From: an uncultured Hymenobacter sp.
GTDB lineage: Bacteria > Bacteroidota > Bacteroidia > Cytophagales > Hymenobacteraceae
NCBI GenBank assembly: GCA_913776615.1
Contig: CAJYPK010000012.1
Location: 1 to 38,672, forward strand
DNA length: 38,672 bases
Reading direction: 5' to 3'
Below are positions 34,150 to 38,672 of this stretch, piece by piece. Every line of letters starts with the position of its first letter. Positions within the stretch are counted from its first letter, which is position 1. Position numbers and translations under genes: made by a program. The notes below the pieces were generated by a model, which searched no databases, had not been told where the DNA came from, and was given only the letters and a program-made list of their open reading frames with translations.

Positions 34150-34409
34150 CGCCCATATTTCTCCTGAATAGCTTCCTCAATGGCCGTTTTATAGTCAAAG
34201 TCAGCGGGAAGCTTCACCAACCCGTACAGCTCCTGTACCAGTGGTGATAATGGCCGCGCCGACTTTGCCGGCGACGGAGCTACTGAAGGCTGCACGGCAG
34301 CCTTCAGTAGCTCTGCCACTAGGGTTTCCAGTTCTTGCCCCTGTTGCTGGGCGTAGTGCTGAGCAGCTTGCAGCAAATCGTCGTCGAGGGTGAGGGTGAG
34401 CTGGGACAT
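34146..34409 (-). CDS. DUF6364-type antitoxin
   Basis: An 87-residue protein whose first 45 residues (MSQLTLTLDDDLLQAAQHYA, then LETLVAELLKA) look like a ribbon-helix-helix DNA-binding domain, and whose C-terminus (LSPLVQELYGLVKLPADFDY) matches the toxin-binding part of DUF6364 proteins found with PIN toxins. It should neutralise the PIN protein and repress their joint promoter. It lies upstream of, and overlaps, the toxin. Confidence 0.87.
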   Translation of the reverse strand: MSQLTLTLDDDLLQAAQHYAQQQGQELETLVAELLKAAVQPSVAPSPAKSARPLSPLVQELYGLVKLPADFDYKTAIEEAIQEKYGR

Positions 34410-34457
34410 GGCAAAAGCAGGTTTTTTTGAGAAGAACGGCCGGCGCGGCGCGGGAGT

Positions 34458-36359
34458 TTAATACAGCACCCGGAACTTGATGGTGTGCTCCACGGCACGC
34501 AGGGCCTGAATCACCTCCTGGTCGTACTCGCGGTTGATGTCGGTAATCACGTAGCCAATCAACTCGTTGGTCTTCAAGTACTGACCCAGGATGTTGACAT
34601 GGTGCTGGGCCAGCACGTTGTTGATGTTGGCCAGCACGCCGGGCACGTTGGCGTGGATGTGAATGAGGCGGTGCGCCTGCTGGGTGGGCAGCTGGATATT
34701 GGGGAAGTTGACGCTCTGCTGGGTGTTGCCGGTGTTGATGTACTCCATGATGCGCTCGGGCACAAACTCGGCGATGTTGCGCTGGGCCTCGGCCGTGCTG
34801 CCGCCGATGTGGGGCGTGAGCAGCACGTTGGGCAGGCCCCGCAGCTCGCTCTCGAAGGCCTCGCTGTTGGTCTTGGGCTCGTAGGGGAACACGTCGATGG
34901 CCGCGCCGCTGAGCTGACCGCTACGCAGGGCGGCGGCCAGGGCGGGCACGTCGACCACGTGGCCCCGGGCGTTGTTGATGAACAGCGCGCCCGGCTTCAT
35001 CAGCGCAAATTCCTTGGCCCCGAAGAAGTCCTGGTTTTCGGGCCGGCCGTCGATGTGCAGTGTCACGATGTCGGCCTGGGGAAGCAGCTCTTCGAGACTC
35101 TTGGCCTTCACGGCGTTGCCGAGCTGGAGCTTCTCGGCCATGTCGTAGTAAATAACCTTCAGACCCACGGCCTCGGCCACCACCGACAGCTGCGCCCCGA
35201 TGTTGCCGTAGCCGATGATGCCCAGCGTTTTGCCCCGAATCTCAAACGAGCCGCTGGCCGACTTGTCCCACTCACCCTGGTGCATCTTGGGGTTTTTCTC
35301 GGGGATGCGGCGGGCTAGTATAATCAATTCGGCCAGGGTCAATTCTACCACCGAGCGGGTATTGGAGAAGGGCGCGTTGAATACGGCCACGCCCCGGCGC
35401 ATGGCCTCCGTGAGATCAATCTGGTTGGTGCCGATGCAGAACGCCCCGATGGCGATGAGGCGGTTGGCAGCGGCTAATACCTTGGCCGTCACCTGCGTTT
35501 TCGACCGGATGCCCAGGATGCTCACGCCCTCGATACGGGCAATCAGCTCGTCTTCGTCCAGGGCGCCCTTCACCTGCTCTACCTGGTAGCCTTCCTGGCG
35601 GAACAGCTCGGCGGCGCGGGCGTCGGGGTTTTCGAGCAGCAGTACTTTGATGCGGTTTTTCGGATAGCTCAGGGTCATGGGCAATTTCAATTGATAGAGA
35701 AACTCGTCGAAGGTGGGTAGCACCTCGTCGGCGTGGGCCACTACGCTGGGGCGGCTCACGTTTTCGGTATAGGCGTAGAAGCGGTGGGCCAGCCCCGCCT
35801 CGCGAATCTGGTAGTCGGTGTAGCCGTCGCCGAGCACGTACACCGGCCCGTCGAGGTCGAGCAGCACGAGCTGCCGGATTTTGCCCCCGTCGCGGCTCAG
35901 TACGTTGGCCGGGTCGCAGCCGGTGATATTGCCCTCGTCGTCGAACGTAAACGTGTTGGCCAGCACGTGGCTGGGGCCGATGCCAAACTCGGCCACCACC
36001 GGCTCGATAAACTCGCGGAAGCCGCTGCTCACCACGTAGATGCGGTCGGCAAAACGTCGGAAAAACTCGGCGTTGCGCCGAATGCTGGCGCTGACCTTGG
36101 TTTGGAGGTGCGCCACCAGCGGGGCCAGGTGGCGGCGGTTGGCTCCCAGCAGCGCCAGCCGCTGGCTCAGCGACTCCTGAAAGCCAATTTCGCCGGCCAT
36201 GCCACGGTCGGTAAGCGCCTTGATCTGGGCCACGCGCTCGGCGCGGTCGGGCTGGCCAGCCAGGGCAATAGCAGCTAGTTCATCGAGGCCCTCGACCTGC
36301 GTGAACGTGGAGTCGAAGTCGAAAACGAGGTAGAGGAGGAGCGGGGCGGCGTCGGGCAT
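34458..36359 (-). CDS. serA: SerB-SerA fusion: phosphoserine phosphatase plus 3-phosphoglycerate dehydrogenase
   Basis: A 633-residue two-enzyme protein of serine synthesis. Residues 10-225 are a HAD-type phosphatase: DFDST (14-18), SSG (111-113), Lys160 and GDGYTD (177-182), the four HAD motifs. Residues 236-545 are a D-3-phosphoglycerate dehydrogenase: Rossmann loop GYGNIG (383-388), catalytic Arg465 (NNARGHV) and His517 (TPHIGGST). Residues 555-633 are an ACT domain (HANVPGVLANINNVL) that probably binds serine for feedback control. The fusion joins steps 1 and 3 of the pathway; the step 2 aminotransferase SerC is not in the window. I recall similar fusions in related Bacteroidota. It stands alone. 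Confidence 0.92.
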   Translation of the reverse strand: MPDAAPLLLYLVFDFDSTFTQVEGLDELAAIALAGQPDRAERVAQIKALTDRGMAGEIGFQESLSQRLALLGANRRHLAPLVAHLQTKVSASIRRNAEFFRRFADRIYVVSSGFREFIEPVVAEFGIGPSHVLANTFTFDDEGNITGCDPANVLSRDGGKIRQLVLLDLDGPVYVLGDGYTDYQIREAGLAHRFYAYTENVSRPSVVAHADEVLPTFDEFLYQLKLPMTLSYPKNRIKVLLLENPDARAAELFRQEGYQVEQVKGALDEDELIARIEGVSILGIRSKTQVTAKVLAAANRLIAIGAFCIGTNQIDLTEAMRRGVAVFNAPFSNTRSVVELTLAELIILARRIPEKNPKMHQGEWDKSASGSFEIRGKTLGIIGYGNIGAQLSVVAEAVGLKVIYYDMAEKLQLGNAVKAKSLEELLPQADIVTLHIDGRPENQDFFGAKEFALMKPGALFINNARGHVVDVPALAAALRSGQLSGAAIDVFPYEPKTNSEAFESELRGLPNVLLTPHIGGSTAEAQRNIAEFVPERIMEYINTGNTQQSVNFPNIQLPTQQAHRLIHIHANVPGVLANINNVLAQHHVNILGQYLKTNELIGYVITDINREYDQEVIQALRAVEHTIKFRVLY

Positions 36360-36454
36360 GGGCGCAAAGATGGGGCGGGCAGTACCTTGCTAGGACACGC
36401 TAGCGCCGATTATTCAGAACTTTATCGGGCCGGCAAAGAGTCGGCTTCGCGGTG

Positions 36455-36489
36455 CTGGCGCGAGTTTAGCGCAGCGTAACTCGTGCCAG
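36455..36489. repeat. short inverted repeat upstream of an unknown gene
   Basis: CTGGCGCGAGTT (36455-36466) and AACTCGTGCCAG (36478-36489) pair at 11 of 12 positions with an 11-base loop (TAGCGCAGCGT). It lies in the 183-base gap between the divergent serA fusion and the 36543 gene. It looks like a single REP-like hairpin; the rest of the gap shows nothing definite. Confidence 0.65.
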
Positions 36490-36542
36490 TGCGGGCCCAA
36501 AGCTGGAGTCGGGATTAATATTTCTTCATAGCTGATAATGCA

Positions 36543-37175
36543 ATGTCAATAAGCATTTTAATGATAATAATAGGGCTATTGGGCGTTGCTGCGCCAACAA
36601 AGGCACCCACCATGCGCGTTAAGTTCAGCCCGCTGACCAAGGTAGCTTATCTTGTAGCCCGTAGAAATATTATTGAAGTCAGGCCCAGCGTTGCATTTCC
36701 GCTTAAAAAGCAGCACGGGCGGATTGTAATTTCAACTGCGAAGGGACGTCGTGTATTTCAGGATGGGTGGATTGAAAAGGAGCGTGACGAGGAGGCGCGC
36801 TACTCTTACTTAGGCTATTGGCCCAGCTTGCATTGGCATCTGGTAGAAGGGTATAATTATGGGGAGGTGTACTATTTGAATGTGCTGACTCAAGGTGGCC
36901 AGCGGCTGAAGCTACAGGGTTCGCCCGTTTTTGCACCTGATACGAGTCAGTTTGTAGTAGCCTCGGGTGCTTTAGATGGGTTAGGCGCACCAATTATTCA
37001 ACTTTTTCGACTTCAGAACGGCGCTTGGCGGGAAAAGTGGAAAATAGAGCCGTCTACTTGGCAGGTAGAACAATTGGATTGGCTAACGGCGAATACTTTA
37101 CTGCTTCAGGAGAGGCATTGGAATCAAGACTTTTCAAAAAGCTGGTTTACTTACGCCCGGCTCACTATTCAATAA
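36543..37175 (+). CDS. exported hypothetical protein, AT-richer than its neighbours
   Basis: A 210-residue protein with an N-terminal hydrophobic signal (MSISILMIIIGLLGVAAPTK). The mature part is rich in Trp and Tyr and beta-strand-like (ARYSYLGYWPSLHWHLVEGY, FAPDTSQFVVASG, WQVEQLDWLTANTLLLQERHW), possibly a small beta-propeller or lipocalin-like fold; I recognise no family. Base composition is visibly lower in GC than adjacent genes, which hints at horizontal transfer. The YdeI gene starts 4 bases after its stop, so the two may be co-transcribed. Confidence 0.68.
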   Translation: MSISILMIIIGLLGVAAPTKAPTMRVKFSPLTKVAYLVARRNIIEVRPSVAFPLKKQHGRIVISTAKGRRVFQDGWIEKERDEEARYSYLGYWPSLHWHLVEGYNYGEVYYLNVLTQGGQRLKLQGSPVFAPDTSQFVVASGALDGLGAPIIQLFRLQNGAWREKWKIEPSTWQVEQLDWLTANTLLLQERHWNQDFSKSWFTYARLTIQ

Positions 37176-37178
37176 GTT

Positions 37179-37778
37179 ATGCCTACCCCCGAAACCTCCA
37201 CTTTCTGCCCCGCGAGCCGGCAGCACTGGCGCGAGTGGCTGCTGGCCAATCACGCCCAGCAGCAGGCCGTGTGGCTGGTATACCACAAGAAGCACACTGG
37301 TACGCCCAGCCTGAGTTGGAGCGAAGCCGTGTCCGAGGCGCTGTGCTTTGGGTGGATAGACAGCCAGGCCCAGCCCATCGACGGGGATACCTACCGGCAG
37401 CTATTCAGCCAGCGCAAGCCGCGCAGCGGCTGGTCGCGGGTGAATAAGGAGAAAATTCAGCAACTAGTAGCCGAGGGCCTGATGATGCCGGCGGGCCTGG
37501 CTGCCATCGCAACGGCGCAGCAAAATGGCTCCTGGGCGCTGCTTGACGAGGTAGAGGCGCTGGTAGTACCGCCCGACCTGGCCCAAGCCCTGCAAGCCAG
37601 CCCGCTGGCCACCGGCTACTTCGCGGGCCTCAGCCGCACCGACCGGCGCAATATGTTGCAGTGGCTGGCGCTGGCCCGCCGGCCCGAAACCCGCCAGCGT
37701 CGCGTAGTCGAAATCGCGACGCGGGCCGCGCAGCAATCGAAACCCGTGCAGTTTAGTGGAAGAAAAGCTAAACCGTAG
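37179..37778 (+). CDS. YdeI/OmpD-associated family protein
   Basis: A 199-residue member of the YdeI family. Motifs: WREWLLANHAQQQAVWLVYHKK (about 17-38), the conserved SWSEAVSEALCFGWIDSQ (about 48-65), FSQRKPRSGWSRVNKEKI, and the C-terminal LSRTDRRNMLQWLALARRPETRQRR helix pair. Family members are small cytosolic proteins linked to stress or antimicrobial peptide tolerance in a few species, with no known enzyme activity. It starts 4 bases after the 36543 gene stop. Confidence 0.85.
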   Translation: MPTPETSTFCPASRQHWREWLLANHAQQQAVWLVYHKKHTGTPSLSWSEAVSEALCFGWIDSQAQPIDGDTYRQLFSQRKPRSGWSRVNKEKIQQLVAEGLMMPAGLAAIATAQQNGSWALLDEVEALVVPPDLAQALQASPLATGYFAGLSRTDRRNMLQWLALARRPETRQRRVVEIATRAAQQSKPVQFSGRKAKP

Positions 37779-37848
37779 TTGACCGGTTGCGGTTGCTGAC
37801 CGAGGGGCGCAGGCTCGCCAATAAAATTTTACGGCGAACAAAACAATG

Positions 37849-37875
37849 TTGGTACATGAAATGTATGTACATTTG
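37849..37875 (+). promoter_or_regulatory. azoR promoter overlapped by a GTACAT/ATGTAC palindrome
   Basis: TTG (37849-37851), a 16-base spacer and TACATTTG (37868-37875) match the Bacteroidota promoter form, about 64 bases before the azoreductase start. The perfect inverted repeat GTACAT-N7-ATGTAC (37852-37870) overlaps the spacer and the -7 box, as expected for a repressor operator. HxlR- or MarR-type redox regulators often control azoreductases, but no such gene is in the window. Confidence 0.6.
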
Positions 37876-37938
37876 AAGCGCCGCTCACGTTGCGTACCAC
37901 GTTGTTTTCACCGGCTTCGGCCACCAGCCCTTTTTTCA

Positions 37939-38541
37939 GTGAACATTCTGCACATCATTTCGAGCCCGCGCAAAGGGGCTTCGGCCAGCATTCAGCTCGC
38001 CAACGGCATCATCGACAAGCTGCAAGCCGCTCACCCCGGCAGCAGCGTAACGGTGCACGACCTGGCTACCAATCCCTTCCCGCACTTGGAAGAAGCCAAG
38101 CTGCAATCGTTCTTCACGCCGGCGGAGAGCCGCACGCCCGAGCAAGCCGCGGCTGCCAAGCACTCGGACGATGCTATTCAGGAGGTAAAGGATGCCGACG
38201 TTATCGTAATCGGCGCGCCGATGTACAACTTCGGCATTCCCTCGACCCTGAAAGCCTGGATTGACCACCTGTGCCGCGCTGGCATCACGTTCCGTTACAC
38301 GGCGACCGGTCCCGAAGGTCTCATCCACGGCAAGAAAGTGTACGTAGCCCTGGCCAGCGGTGGTATCTATTCCGAAGGCCCGGCGGCTGGCTACGACTTC
38401 GTAGCGCCCTACCTGAAAGCCGTACTGGGCTTCATTGGTATCACGGACGTGACCGTGGTGCGCGCCGAAGGCCTGGCCCTGCCCGACTTGCAAGCCACGG
38501 CTGTGCAGAAGGGATTGGACGGGTTGACGATCAACGCCTAA
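37939..38541 (+). CDS. azoR: FMN-dependent NADH-azoreductase
   Basis: A 200-residue flavodoxin-like quinone/azo reductase that uses NADH and FMN. From the GTG start it reads MNILHIISSPRKGASASIQL, the family N-terminus with the FMN phosphate loop (SSPRKGASAS); later APMYNFGIPSTLKAWIDHLC and ASGGIYSEGP are the flavin-binding and conserved motifs. The upstream frame from 37846 is longer by 31 codons but is basic and overlaps the promoter, so GTG 37939 is chosen, which gives the usual 200 residues. It probably detoxifies quinones or azo compounds. Single-gene unit ending in an inverted repeat. Confidence 0.93.
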   Translation: MNILHIISSPRKGASASIQLANGIIDKLQAAHPGSSVTVHDLATNPFPHLEEAKLQSFFTPAESRTPEQAAAAKHSDDAIQEVKDADVIVIGAPMYNFGIPSTLKAWIDHLCRAGITFRYTATGPEGLIHGKKVYVALASGGIYSEGPAAGYDFVAPYLKAVLGFIGITDVTVVRAEGLALPDLQATAVQKGLDGLTINA

Positions 38542-38543
38542 TT

Positions 38544-38620
38544 GTAACACCAAGCTCCAGCTTGGTGATGCGTCAAGTCACACTCGCTCGACGCATCACC
38601 AAGCTGGAGCTTGGTGTTAC
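38544..38620. repeat. long inverted repeat after azoR
   Basis: Perfect 31-bp arms (38544-38574 and 38590-38620) with a 15-base loop. Each arm contains CACCAAGCT-CC-AGCTTGGTG, a 9-bp internal palindrome, so it again has the form of two inverted copies of a hairpin. It begins 2 bases after the azoR stop. Confidence 0.92.
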
Positions 38621-38625
38621 GATGC

Positions 38626-38639
38626 TTGGCTATAGCCAA
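38626..38639. promoter_or_regulatory. 14-bp perfect palindrome TTGGCTATAGCCAA
   Basis: A perfect palindrome without spacer 5 bases after the azoR inverted repeat. It may be an operator for a gene beyond the window end; nothing else can be said. Bases 38640-38672 show no feature. Confidence 0.3.
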
Positions 38640-38672
38640 AAGACTACGAGCGGCGGCAGCTACCAATTCAGG

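Noticed and set aside
36360..36542. Gene or RNA in the gap before the 36543 gene
   Set aside because: Only a short REP-like hairpin (36455-36489) is seen; no open frame or conserved RNA form is recognisable.

Overview
The window looks like chromosomal DNA of a Bacteroidota member, most likely a Hymenobacter-type member of the Cytophagales. The evidence is the high GC, a SusC/SusD pair, a FecI-type sigma factor and FecR anti-sigma factor, a type IX secretion sorting domain, and promoter boxes of the Bacteroidota form TAnnTTTG. This is inferred from gene content and motifs; no database was searched.

Layout. 1-8.9 kb: a nutrient-uptake locus on the minus strand (ECF sigma factor, FecR anti-sigma, SusC, SusD, glycerophosphodiester phosphodiesterase), with a plus-strand HExxH metallopeptidase gene wedged between sigma and anti-sigma. 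9-21 kb: a complete branched-chain amino acid locus on the minus strand, in transcription order leuA, leuC, leuD, leuB, then ilvD, ilvB, ilvN, ilvC, ilvA. 21-27.5 kb: a conserved helical-repeat protein, a secreted alpha/beta hydrolase, a PBP4-type D-Ala-D-Ala carboxypeptidase and a T9SS-secreted FG-GAP protein. 27.7-34.4 kb: an accessory block with a type III restriction-modification system (mod, res), a divergent HTH regulator, an unknown protein, a small putative lipoprotein and a PIN toxin/antitoxin pair. 34.4-38.6 kb: a SerB-SerA fusion for serine synthesis, an AT-richer unknown gene, a YdeI-family protein and an FMN azoreductase.

Main discovery. Between leuB and ilvD (15.9-16.2 kb) lie two successive, unrelated short ORFs of 25 and 19 codons, both very rich in Ile/Val/Leu. 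Each is followed by a strong intrinsic terminator. Each overlaps a segment that can pair with the 5' arm and loop of its own terminator. This is the layout of ribosome-mediated transcription attenuation, present twice in series ahead of ilvDBNCA. The leuA leader also carries a terminator-like hairpin, and LeuA itself lacks the usual C-terminal leucine-binding domain, so control of the pathway may rest heavily on attenuation.

Second discovery. Almost every gap between genes, including gaps inside the ilv/leu operons, holds a long inverted repeat with arms of about 24-43 bp around an unrelated loop. Two sequence families recur (three and four copies). Many arms are themselves small palindromes, which resembles REPIN elements. 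They have no T-tract and several lie inside operons, so they are unlikely to be ordinary terminators. No rRNA, tRNA, CRISPR array, insertion sequence or prophage was seen.
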